Positions 1 through 9,269 of a DNA stretch of 64,000 nucleotides are shown one piece after another. This DNA is from Cohnella mopanensis (GTDB lineage: Bacteria > Bacillota > Bacilli > Paenibacillales > Paenibacillaceae). The first letter of the stretch is position 1. The number at the start of each line of letters is the position of its first letter. The notes beneath the pieces were generated by a model. The model saw nothing but the letters and a program-made list of their open reading frames with translations, did not search any database and was not told the origin of the DNA. Made by a program: the position numbers and the translations under genes. Location: NCBI RefSeq assembly GCF_022352055.1, contig NZ_JAKRWM010000008.1:1-64000 (forward strand). Reading direction: 5' to 3'.

Positions 1-3000
1 TTCACCGTCTCCTTCAAGCTCGCGATCCAGATCGATAAGCTCGGCACCGGGGCAAGCTTCCGCCGCAACTCCCGACCAACCTGTTTGCGCGCAAACCAAC
101 CGAATGCCCGCATTGTCGGACATATAGCGTAGTCGATCCGCAGGGAAATCCGGCGGCAGAGGCACGTACGCGCCGCCCGCTTTCACAATGCCGAGCACCC
201 CGGTCAACATCGACGGAGAACGCTCGGCCATTAACCCGACCGGTTCTCCCGATCGAAGGCCTATCGCGAGCAAGCGATAGGCAATACGATTCGCGCGCGT
301 TTCCAGCTCGCGATACGTGAGCCGCTCCGCGCCGAATACGGCGGCAACGCAATCCGGCGTCTTCTCCACCTGACGCCGGAACAGCTCCGGCAGCGTCAAG
401 TTCGCTGGGAACGACGTACCCGTGGCGTTAAACGTTTCTACCACTTGCCGGCGATCTTCTTCGGTAAGCAGACTTATACGAGACAACTCGGCTTGCGGCG
501 CTTCCGCGATTCGTTCCAACAACGTGACGAAGCCATTAACCCACCTCCTCATCGTCTCATCGCGGAACAGCCCCGTCGCGTATTGGACGATGAAGGTCAC
601 GCCTCCGTCTTCCTCCATGGCGTAAAGACCGACATCGAATTGGGAAGTCCCGAAATCGACCATGAGCGGCTCCACTTTCAGATCGGACGCCGTCAGGTCG
701 GCATGCGCCATGTTCAACATCGAGAACATGGCGTCGAACAACGGATTGCGGCCAAGATCCCGATCCGGCTGCAACCGTTCCACGATTTCCTCGAACGGAG
801 CTTCCTGCCGATCCAGCGTGCTCAGCACTTCTTCCTTGACGTCTGCCAGCAGTTCCTCGAACATCCGTTGTGAATCGAGAGCGATGCGGACAGGCAGCGG
901 ATTAACGAACACGCCGACCAGCCGCTCGGCATCGGGATGATTTCTTCCCGCAACCGGCGTGCCCACGATAAGGCTCGTTTGTCCCGACAGCTTGGAAAGC
1001 CATAACGCATAAGCGGACATCAGTACCATGAACATCGTCGAATCCGTTCTTTGAGCCAGACGTTTCAAGCCTTCGGTCCGCAACGCGTTCAGATGTACGA
1101 CCGTCTGAGCCCCATGCGTGCTCTTGACGGCAGGACGGGCGAAATCCGAGGGCAGCTCCAGCTTCGGAACCGGAGTCTCGATATGGTCGACCCACTGATC
1201 CAACTGCTTCGCAAGCCTATCGGTTTCAACCTCCGTCCTCTGCCATAAAGCGTAATCCTTGTACTGGATAGGTTGAGCCGGAAGTTCCTGGCCTTCGTAC
1301 AATGCCATTAAATCGTCCATAAGCACGTTTACCGATACGCCATCGGCAACGATATGATGAATATCGAATGCCAGCACATGCCGATCATCGGCCAACCGGA
1401 ACAAGCCTACCCGGTACAGCGGCGCGCGGCTTAGGTCAAACGGCCGAACGAAAGCGCGCAACTCCTTCTCGAGCGCCTCGTCGTGGGGAGCTTCGCGTTC
1501 TTCCATGACGCACGTTATCTCCCGGAGTATCCTTTGAAATGGCTCCCCCTCCGCCAGTTCGAACGAGGTTCTGAGCGCCTCGTGTCGCTCCGTCAAGCTC
1601 GCGAGCGCTTGCTTCAGCCTCGCCCGATTAAGCTTCCCGGTCAACTGAAGCGCCGACGGAATCTGGTATGCGGTACCGTCCGGTTCGAAAAGCTGCAGGA
1701 AATACATCCTTCTCTGCGCGGGAGATACCGGATACAGCTCGGCGTACTCCGCAAGCGGGATATCGATAGACGTAATCGACGACGACGTATGCCCGACAGT
1801 TTCGCCGACGAGGGAAGCCATCTGCCTAAGCCGCGGATGATCGAATAAATCGACAAGCGTCACGCGAACGCCGAACGACCGAACGAATAGCGACACTAGC
1901 GATGCGGCCTGGAGGGAATCTCCGCCGGCATCGAAGAAGTGATCCTCGCGGCCATAGGGTCCGCCTCCGAGCAGTTTATCCCATAATCCCGCGACAGCCG
2001 ATTCGATTTCCCCGGCCGGAGGAGCGTAAGGTAGAACGCTTCTGTCGGTCGATCCGGCCCCAGGCATCTTTTCTATTTGCATAGCAACAATGCAGGAGGC
2101 GTCCGAATAACGCAACGGCAGCAAGTAAGACCGATGCCGCAGCGTTTCTTCGCATTCGTACGGGAGCAACCATTCGCTGCGATCCGCTGTCTCCGCTAGA
2201 ACGTGCGACAAGAACGCCGACGGGTGCTGCTCCGCCTTCGGCGCTTCAACGGAAGCCGCCGTAAGCTCGCTCGCTTCCTCGGGTTCGTAAGGCTCGCCAT
2301 CATAGAAGGTCACATGGGAAGGAGCCTCGGATATCTGATTCACGGAGAGTGCGCAGTCGACCTCGTCCCGATGGTCTTCCTCGGCGCCAAGCCAACCGGC
2401 CTGCTTTAGAAATTGTTCGAACGGACGATTTTTTGCCGTCCGACGAAATTTGGCTAGTAGTTCCTTGCAGCCCTGAACCGACGCTATACGCTTCAGTCCG
2501 GCGCATACGGTATGCTCGACGCCGCGGCCAAGCACCCGGCAACTGAGAAGGAACGAATGAATCTCCAGCGTTTCCTCGCGGACAATACCGGACACATAAC
2601 CGATTCGTCCGTAATCCCCGAAGCGATCGGCGGCTTCCACGATCCAATGCCACTCCGAAGGCAACGTCAGTCCGCTTCGGATTTCGGCGGCCGATCTTCG
2701 AATCCCGTTCAGATTGAACTGATTCGTCCTGGCCGAAAGCTGAGCCGCCCTCTCCGCTTCCTCGGGAGATAACGGTCGAAAACTGACTTTCATGCGGAGT
2801 CCGCGCAAGTAGTCCTCCAGCGATTCGCCCGGCAGGACGGCCGCTTCCTTGCGCTGCCGCTCGGCATCGTAGCTGCTTGCCCGTTTACGGTCCTCTTCCG
2901 TGACGCGCAGCCGATCCCAAGCCCACACGTGTTGCAAGAAGGCTGTCATCTCCTGTTCCTTGGGCAATCTTAGCGTCAGCACTTCGGGCAAGCGAGACAT

Positions 3001-6000
3001 GACTTCTAGGCATTCGGCCGCGTTGTCGTCGACGAAGATCAAGCTGTCCATCCCCAAGTTCAACTCTTCCGCCAGCTCTCGCAGATTGTCGGACTTTGCC
3101 TGCCAATTGATTCTCCATGCGGCGAAATGCTCCTTGCGCAGAAGCATGTCTCCGTTCCGCTCGAATACATCCCACAGATCGGATTCATCGTTCTTGCTGC
3201 AGATCGCCAGAAGCATGCCATCGTTCCGCTTGCGAAGCAGTAGTCGCTGCCAAGCCGCGAATGCCTTCGTAACCTGCACGCCCGTCGCTCCGTCTTCGCC
3301 GACGATGCCGCGCCAGAGCGTATAGTCGGCATCGACGACGATTACCTTAAACGGGCTTTGCAGCCATCCCACCAATGCCCGTGCCGTTTCCGTGCCGAGA
3401 GCAGCGAAATACTCAGACGTATATGGAATTTGTCCTTCTTCGTTCGCTACTTTGTCCTCGATCTCCCAGACCCGATACCGCTCGCCAACCGGCAAGAAGT
3501 CCATAGACGCGATATGAACGGCCGCGATCGCAACCCGCGCAGACCAGCGCTCGCGGAATCCCCGCCCCGCCAACTCAGACAAGCCACGCAGCGGTCCGTC
3601 CGCGGAGAAAGGCAGCAATCCGATGAAAAAGGCTTCGTTGCCTTCCCTCGCTTCGAGAAGAAGCAACAGCCTTTCCAATTCCGACTCCAAAGCGGACAAG
3701 CGGTCTTCCACAGCCGCCACTCCCGGGGAAAGCCAATCTTCGGGACGAATCAACAGCACGGTAGCGCTGGCTTTGTCTGGCGATCCCTGACGCTCTTCCA
3801 TTACGTATTGAAAAATTTGATTGTAGGGGGCGAACGAGAGGTTCGCCAAGAAGCCGAAGGCTTCCAGCCAGCGGACGATAGAACCCGCAATCGGCTCGGA
3901 AGTGAATGTCGAAGCGACCCGGACTTCAATCGGCCGCCCTAGGGCAAGAGTCGGAGAACAGTCATTAAGCGCCCTCCGACGCTTCAGTTCCGGCTCTTCC
4001 GCAGGTTCGAACAGCATCAGCGCACCGATCGTACCGTCGTTCCCGTTCGCGGTCCATTCGGCTATTTCGACGAAATGCTCGGCCATACGGGCAATCGTCT
4101 TATCCCGAAACAGATTGGAGTCGTATTCGAATACTCCGGTTAATTCGCCCGTTGATCCGGGGAACAAATCCAGCTTTACGTCCAGCGCCGAGGTGAACTT
4201 CTCCAACTCATACTCGCGAAAGACGAGATTGCCGGCTTCCAGCCGATCGCTTCCGCTTGCGTGGTTATGAAAGACGAGCATCGTGTCATAGAGCGGATTC
4301 CGGGAGCGGTCTCCTCGCGACGCGACCGCTTCGACCATCTCGTCGAAAGGAAACTGTCCGTTCGCGTAGGCGTCCCGAGTGATCCTTTCTACTTGACCGA
4401 GCAAGGTTGCCAGGGACATATCGGCGCGAACGTTGACCCGTACGGGAAGAAAATTGATCATGACACCGACCGTTCGCCGGAAGTCGGAGCGGTCTCTGCC
4501 GTTCACGAGCGAGCCGACAACGAAATCTTCCTGTCCGGTATAACGCTGCATTAAAACGGCATAGATCGCGTATAGAACGGTGTGCAGCGACACTTGCCGT
4601 TCCTTGGCCAGTCGTTGTAACTCCATCGTCAACCCCCGAGGTACCGCGAACCGATAAGTCCGCCCTTCCCCGGCTCGCGTTCTCGGCCGTGCCTCGTCAA
4701 GCGGCAGCCGCAATGGCTCTACCGGTCGCCCCAACACGTTGTCCAGCCAATAGGCGCGCTGCGTTTGCCAACTCGGGCCGCCGATCTGCTCCTGCTGCCA
4801 AGCGACATAATTCCGATAGTCTCCCGCTTTCGGCGGCAATGACGCGCCCTCGTATAACACCTGCATCTCCTGAAGCAGCAGGGCGAGCGACGAGCCGTCG
4901 GCAATCAGATGATGAGAATCCAACATCAGCAAATGACGATCGGCGGAAACGCTCGCCAAACCGACTCTCAACAGCGGCAAGCGGGACAACTCGAACGGAC
5001 GAACGAACGACGCGGCATATGCAGGCCATTCGTCCTCTCCGCTCAAAATCTCCGCCTCAACGCGCATCACTGCCGCGGGATGTACCCTTTGACGAGGCTC
5101 ACCTTTGTCCGACCAATCGAACGTCGTGCGCAAGCTTTCATGACGCTCGGCCAGCTTCCGGAACGCTTCTTCCAGCCGAGCGGCTTCCAGCTTTCCTTCC
5201 ACAACATAAGCCATCGGCATATGATGATGCCTCTCCGCGCCGGGAAGCTGCGCTCCAAGGAAAATACGTAATTGTGCCCTCGACAACGGATAATCGCGTG
5301 CCTCCTTCGGCAGTGCCTCACGCGTCTCCGTAATGCTTTCGGACGATAGAAGTCCGCTCAGTTCCAAGCGCGCGGCCAACGCCTGTACGGTCGGATATCC
5401 TAGCAAATCGACCACGCTGATCTCGCGACCGATTCGCCTGCCCAAATCTTCGACGATCGTTAAGGCGAGAATCGAATCGCCTCCAAGTTCGTAATAGTGC
5501 TCGTTAACGCTTAGGGAGGAGAAGCCCAATCCGCGTCCCCAAGCATCGGCGACCGTATGCTCCATCTCCGTGTAAATGCCGTTGTCCCGTCCCGTCAGGA
5601 CAACGCCTTTCATTTCCGTATGATCCCGTCCGGTATCCGTGCCTGGAACGATTCCGAACGGATAAGCGTAGATCGAATGCGATGCCCCCGTCTCTTCCAC
5701 CCAGCAACGCGTCCTGTCGAACCGGTAAGCGGGAATGTGAATTTTCCGGACATCCCGATCGCGATAATATGCTTCCCAATCCCGATTCCCTCCCTTCGCG
5801 TATTCCAGACAAATCGCGTCAATCTCTGCAATCGCCGGCCCCGATGACTGTCCGCCAAAGGTACTTGCCGATAAATCGGCTTTACCTAACCATATCCCCG
5901 TCTCAAGCCCTTCACCGTCCAGCAACGCCGTGACTTTCTCCCAACGCGCGTTGCCGTTCTCTCCCGCGGCCTTAGCCAGTTCGCTCTTAAGCCGATGCAG

Positions 6001-7596
6001 CTTGACTCGCAATTCTAGTAGAGATCGAACCGTTAATGCCGCTCTGAATTCGTAATGTCCCCTCCCCGTATTCGCCGTATAACAGAAATTGCTCGCATCC
6101 CCCTCGTCGTCCGCCCATCGCTCGGCGTATTCGTGATAACTCGCGGCAATCGCCAGCAGCGCCGTCGGGCTCTTCGCCGACAGCGCCAGCGGCTGCGCCA
6201 TGCCGTTCCCTGTTCTCGCGGAAGCCGCCGACCGGGGTGCTTCCTCCAGCACGGCATGGGCGTTCGTGCCGCTCATGCCGAACGAACTGACTCCGGCCCG
6301 TCGCGGCTCTCCGGCTTCCTCCGGCCATGAACGCAACACGTCGCTAACGTACACCGGACAATCCGCAAATGGGATTTCCCGGTTCGGTTCGCGGAAGTGC
6401 AGCATCGGCGGCAGTTGCCGATGGCGAAGAGCCAGCGCCGCCTTGATTAAACCGATAATGCCCGCAGCCGTATCCAAATGCCCATAGTTCGTTTTGATCG
6501 AGCCGATCGCGCAAAACTGGCGGCGATCGGTATATCGTCTGAACGCTTGCGTAATTCCTCCGATCTCGATCGGATCGCCAAGCTTCGTTCCGGTTCCGTG
6601 CGCTTCGATATATCCGATCGTGGTAGGATCGACCCCGGCATCCTGCCAGGCCTTCACGATTACTTCTTCCTGCGCCCGTCCGTTCGGCGCGGTAATGCCG
6701 ATTGAAGCGCCGTCCTGATTAATCGCGCTCCCTTTAATCACAGCATAGACGGCGTCCTTGTCGCGAAGTGCCTTGCCAAGCGGCTTAAGCAGCACGGCGG
6801 CGGCGCCTTCCCCGCCCCCGGTTCCCGCGGAGCCGTCATCGAACGTACGCGCGCGGAAATCCGGCGATTCGATCCCGATTTTGATCCCGAGATCGACGGG
6901 CAGCAAATAGGTTTTGACCCCCCCGACGAGTGCTTGCTCGCACTCCCCCGCCCGAAGCGCCTGTACCGCTAGATGCAGCGCAACTAGCGAGGAAGAGCAG
7001 GCCGTATCGACGGTCAGGCTCGGGCCTTTAAAATCTAGTAAATACGAAATCCGGCTAGCCGCTATAGAAGACAGGTTTCCGGGAATCGCAAGGGATAGGG
7101 ACTCGGGTTCCCGTTCGGCGATTAACCGTTTATAGTCGTGGAACGCGTCTCCGTTGTAACCGAGGTACACGCCCGTCGAACTGCCCGCAAGCTTGCGTCC
7201 GCCATAACCTGCGTCCTCGACCGCATTCCAGGCGGTTTCCAGCCATAGACGCTGGTTAGGGCTCATGAGCGCCGCTTCCTTCGGCGACAACCGGAAAAAC
7301 CGGTAATCGAACCGATCGATCTCGCTAAGATACGCCCCGTCGTAATACGAGATTTGACCGCCCGGGAGCTTTGTGCCGGACAGCAGAGACTCCACGTCCT
7401 TCCTGCGCTGTTCGGGGAACGGACCTACGGCGTCATGCCGCCCGATGATTTTGTCCCAGAGGGCGGTGACGTCTTCGACATCCGGAAGCCGGACTGCCAT
7501 TCCGATAATGGCGATATCGCGATTGGAGGTTTCCTCCACCTCGAACGGCTGATCCTCTACCTCCCCCGATTCCCACCATGCTCTTTCATTCTCCAT
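1..7596 (-). CDS. Hybrid trans-AT PKS / NRPS with in-line FkbH unit (partial, runs off left edge)
   Basis: An open frame of 2532 codons from ATG at 7596 (AAAGGAG about 8 nt upstream) to the window edge with no stop. Domains in order (residues): ketosynthase about 27-450 with active-site DTACSSS near 194, EAHGTGT near 330 and NYGHL near 369, so the Cys-His-His set is intact. No acyltransferase follows. Instead there is a post-KS linker and a carrier domain (LGGDSILAL, about 705). Then a condensation domain about 755-1190 with HHLIADG; an FkbH-like block about 1205-1800 (SGNH-like part, HAD part with DADYTLW and GIVGEDG, GNAT-like part with RFGDYGRIG and LLSCRVLGRGVE); a carrier (AGGDSLQAA, about 1890); a second condensation domain about 1950-2390 with HHIVADG; and the start of an adenylation domain cut at base 1. 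FkbH enzymes load a glyceryl unit from 1,3-bisphosphoglycerate onto a carrier protein (family knowledge). The AT must act in trans, most simply from 9266-10561. Domain calls are firm; product order is inferred. Confidence 0.93.
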   Translation of the reverse strand, partial: MENERAWWESGEVEDQPFEVEETSNRDIAIIGMAVRLPDVEDVTALWDKIIGRHDAVGPFPEQRRKDVESLLSGTKLPGGQISYYDGAYLSEIDRFDYRFFRLSPKEAALMSPNQRLWLETAWNAVEDAGYGGRKLAGSSTGVYLGYNGDAFHDYKRLIAEREPESLSLAIPGNLSSIAASRISYLLDFKGPSLTVDTACSSSLVALHLAVQALRAGECEQALVGGVKTYLLPVDLGIKIGIESPDFRARTFDDGSAGTGGGEGAAAVLLKPLGKALRDKDAVYAVIKGSAINQDGASIGITAPNGRAQEEVIVKAWQDAGVDPTTIGYIEAHGTGTKLGDPIEIGGITQAFRRYTDRRQFCAIGSIKTNYGHLDTAAGIIGLIKAALALRHRQLPPMLHFREPNREIPFADCPVYVSDVLRSWPEEAGEPRRAGVSSFGMSGTNAHAVLEEAPRSAASARTGNGMAQPLALSAKSPTALLAIAASYHEYAERWADDEGDASNFCYTANTGRGHYEFRAALTVRSLLELRVKLHRLKSELAKAAGENGNARWEKVTALLDGEGLETGIWLGKADLSASTFGGQSSGPAIAEIDAICLEYAKGGNRDWEAYYRDRDVRKIHIPAYRFDRTRCWVEETGASHSIYAYPFGIVPGTDTGRDHTEMKGVVLTGRDNGIYTEMEHTVADAWGRGLGFSSLSVNEHYYELGGDSILALTIVEDLGRRIGREISVVDLLGYPTVQALAARLELSGLLSSESITETREALPKEARDYPLSRAQLRIFLGAQLPGAERHHHMPMAYVVEGKLEAARLEEAFRKLAERHESLRTTFDWSDKGEPRQRVHPAAVMRVEAEILSGEDEWPAYAASFVRPFELSRLPLLRVGLASVSADRHLLMLDSHHLIADGSSLALLLQEMQVLYEGASLPPKAGDYRNYVAWQQEQIGGPSWQTQRAYWLDNVLGRPVEPLRLPLDEARPRTRAGEGRTYRFAVPRGLTMELQRLAKERQVSLHTVLYAIYAVLMQRYTGQEDFVVGSLVNGRDRSDFRRTVGVMINFLPVRVNVRADMSLATLLGQVERITRDAYANGQFPFDEMVEAVASRGDRSRNPLYDTMLVFHNHASGSDRLEAGNLVFREYELEKFTSALDVKLDLFPGSTGELTGVFEYDSNLFRDKTIARMAEHFVEIAEWTANGNDGTIGALMLFEPAEEPELKRRRALNDCSPTLALGRPIEVRVASTFTSEPIAGSIVRWLEAFGFLANLSFAPYNQIFQYVMEERQGSPDKASATVLLIRPEDWLSPGVAAVEDRLSALESELERLLLLLEAREGNEAFFIGLLPFSADGPLRGLSELAGRGFRERWSARVAIAAVHIASMDFLPVGERYRVWEIEDKVANEEGQIPYTSEYFAALGTETARALVGWLQSPFKVIVVDADYTLWRGIVGEDGATGVQVTKAFAAWQRLLLRKRNDGMLLAICSKNDESDLWDVFERNGDMLLRKEHFAAWRINWQAKSDNLRELAEELNLGMDSLIFVDDNAAECLEVMSRLPEVLTLRLPKEQEMTAFLQHVWAWDRLRVTEEDRKRASSYDAERQRKEAAVLPGESLEDYLRGLRMKVSFRPLSPEEAERAAQLSARTNQFNLNGIRRSAAEIRSGLTLPSEWHWIVEAADRFGDYGRIGYVSGIVREETLEIHSFLLSCRVLGRGVEHTVCAGLKRIASVQGCKELLAKFRRTAKNRPFEQFLKQAGWLGAEEDHRDEVDCALSVNQISEAPSHVTFYDGEPYEPEEASELTAASVEAPKAEQHPSAFLSHVLAETADRSEWLLPYECEETLRHRSYLLPLRYSDASCIVAMQIEKMPGAGSTDRSVLPYAPPAGEIESAVAGLWDKLLGGGPYGREDHFFDAGGDSLQAASLVSLFVRSFGVRVTLVDLFDHPRLRQMASLVGETVGHTSSSITSIDIPLAEYAELYPVSPAQRRMYFLQLFEPDGTAYQIPSALQLTGKLNRARLKQALASLTERHEALRTSFELAEGEPFQRILREITCVMEEREAPHDEALEKELRAFVRPFDLSRAPLYRVGLFRLADDRHVLAFDIHHIVADGVSVNVLMDDLMALYEGQELPAQPIQYKDYALWQRTEVETDRLAKQLDQWVDHIETPVPKLELPSDFARPAVKSTHGAQTVVHLNALRTEGLKRLAQRTDSTMFMVLMSAYALWLSKLSGQTSLIVGTPVAGRNHPDAERLVGVFVNPLPVRIALDSQRMFEELLADVKEEVLSTLDRQEAPFEEIVERLQPDRDLGRNPLFDAMFSMLNMAHADLTASDLKVEPLMVDFGTSQFDVGLYAMEEDGGVTFIVQYATGLFRDETMRRWVNGFVTLLERIAEAPQAELSRISLLTEEDRRQVVETFNATGTSFPANLTLPELFRRQVEKTPDCVAAVFGAERLTYRELETRANRIAYRLLAIGLRSGEPVGLMAERSPSMLTGVLGIVKAGGAYVPLPPDFPADRLRYMSDNAGIRLVCAQTGWSGVAAEACPGAELIDLDRELEGDGE

Positions 7597-7643
7597 GCTG
7601 CTCTCTCCTTTGCATTCGTTTCCGTCCCCAGTCTATCCCCTGT

Positions 7644-9269
7644 TTACAAGGCTTCCGCTCTGGCCGATTCCTGCGGGCGGCGAACGACGGATGGAGAAGA
7701 TTTACTCTTCCATAGGCCGTACAATAGTGCGAGAATGGCGACCGAGCTAACGCCCAGCAAGGCATATTGAATCCCGCCTTCTGGAATTCCGCCGCTATGG
7801 CGGATGATGTAATACGCGGAGAACAAGACGAATTCATTGATGATCGTAAGAAAGATAGACTTGAACCAGACGTAGATGAGACCGAAAATGACGGCTCCGG
7901 CCGTGCCGTACAGCATCAGCGGAATATCGCCCGAGAAGAACAGAATGCCGTACAGAATGCCCGTAACGATCATCGCCGCCGTTAGCGGCAACGCTCTTTT
8001 TAACTCGTTGAAGATCAAGGCCCGGAAGAGGATTTCCTTGTAGACCGAATTAATGACGAAGAAGGAGAAGAACACCCAAGCGTTATGCGCGAGGAAAAAG
8101 CCGACGATATTTTCGAAACCGGGCGCGATCTCGATGACTTCGGGGATGCTGAATAGCGTCATCACCCATACGGCCATTGAAACGGCCAACAGCAGATTCA
8201 GCGCATGGACCTTGGCGTTAACTTTGCGGAATTGAGCAATGGCGATTAAATCTTTCTTATAGAAACGCTTCAGCACGAAATAGTAGAGCGGCATCGCCAG
8301 AATCGCGTTCGAATACAACCCGATAATGCCGTGAGAAGCCAAGCTTGGATATTTCGGCAACACCGCCTGCTCCCAGATGATGACCAATACCTGCAGCAGC
8401 GCGTAATAAATACCGACGTATACGGTCAAATTTCCGGCCATGACACCGTACTTTTTCATCTCCGCGGCGCCCTTCCACATCCAGAGCAGAGTACCGACGA
8501 TGATCAGCAGTCCCACAGTTGCGAGCATGAGCAGCAGCACGTCCGACAGCTTCGCTAACGCGTCCACCCAACCCAGCTTGTCCGCGATCATTATCAAGCA
8601 GTTCACTATGGCACCGATGCCGATTGAGCCCCAAATTGAACCCAAACGCATATAGACAAGACAATACAGCACACTCAAAAAAAATGAAGTGACGCTGATC
8701 CAGAACGAAGGCTGAAAATAGCTGTATATCAATGAGGTGACCGGCACCGCCATCCAAACGGGCATCCCTTTGCGGAATGCGTTGAAGACGATGCCCCGAA
8801 ACAGCAATTCCTCGAACGCCACCGCCAGAAAACCAACTCCCAGAATGACGTAGACGAAAGACTCCGACGTACCGAATACGTTGATATATTCCTCGAATTG
8901 CGTCGTATTGTTGCGTACCCCGGACAGGTTCATCACCGCGATGAACAGCAGCGCCCCCCCAAAGGCCATCATCGATAGCTTGTACCAATCGTTCATCGAT
9001 AGCGGGGCGAACTTGGCCGTACGGATAATTCCGGGTATTTTCCCTTTGGATATCCCTTTCTGAAACTTGGATATCAGCAGAAACAACAAGAATGCGATGC
9101 CGAACACGGTGCAGAGGAAAATCGGAATGTTACGCTCCATGAATGCGCGGTAATCCGGGAAATTTTGCAATACCAGCGTTTCATGCAATAACGTGACAAG
9201 CCAGAATGCGAACAAATAAACAGTGATGTGCGCGATCGAACGCGCGAAGGTTAACCAATTGGCTTTCAT
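7644..9269 (-). CDS. Tandem-duplicated CPBP (Abi)-family membrane protein, probably catalytically degenerate
   Basis: 541 residues, highly hydrophobic, with many predicted membrane spans and two similar halves, each resembling a CPBP intramembrane protease core. The first half has the EExxxR signature (FEELLFRGIVF); the second has KEILFRALIF, with the first Glu replaced by Lys. CPBP proteases also need FxxxH and HxxxN/B histidines. The matching stretches (around FQPSFW and GSIGIGAIVNC in the first half, LFFSGD and LTIINEF in the second) carry no histidine, so proteolysis is doubtful. The start overlaps the acyltransferase stop by 4 nt (ATGA), and the stop lies 47 nt before the PKS/NRPS start, so it is cotranscribed with the assembly line. 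A role in self-protection or membrane handling of the product is a guess from context. Confidence 0.75.
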   Translation of the reverse strand: MKANWLTFARSIAHITVYLFAFWLVTLLHETLVLQNFPDYRAFMERNIPIFLCTVFGIAFLLFLLISKFQKGISKGKIPGIIRTAKFAPLSMNDWYKLSMMAFGGALLFIAVMNLSGVRNNTTQFEEYINVFGTSESFVYVILGVGFLAVAFEELLFRGIVFNAFRKGMPVWMAVPVTSLIYSYFQPSFWISVTSFFLSVLYCLVYMRLGSIWGSIGIGAIVNCLIMIADKLGWVDALAKLSDVLLLMLATVGLLIIVGTLLWMWKGAAEMKKYGVMAGNLTVYVGIYYALLQVLVIIWEQAVLPKYPSLASHGIIGLYSNAILAMPLYYFVLKRFYKKDLIAIAQFRKVNAKVHALNLLLAVSMAVWVMTLFSIPEVIEIAPGFENIVGFFLAHNAWVFFSFFVINSVYKEILFRALIFNELKRALPLTAAMIVTGILYGILFFSGDIPLMLYGTAGAVIFGLIYVWFKSIFLTIINEFVLFSAYYIIRHSGGIPEGGIQYALLGVSSVAILALLYGLWKSKSSPSVVRRPQESARAEAL

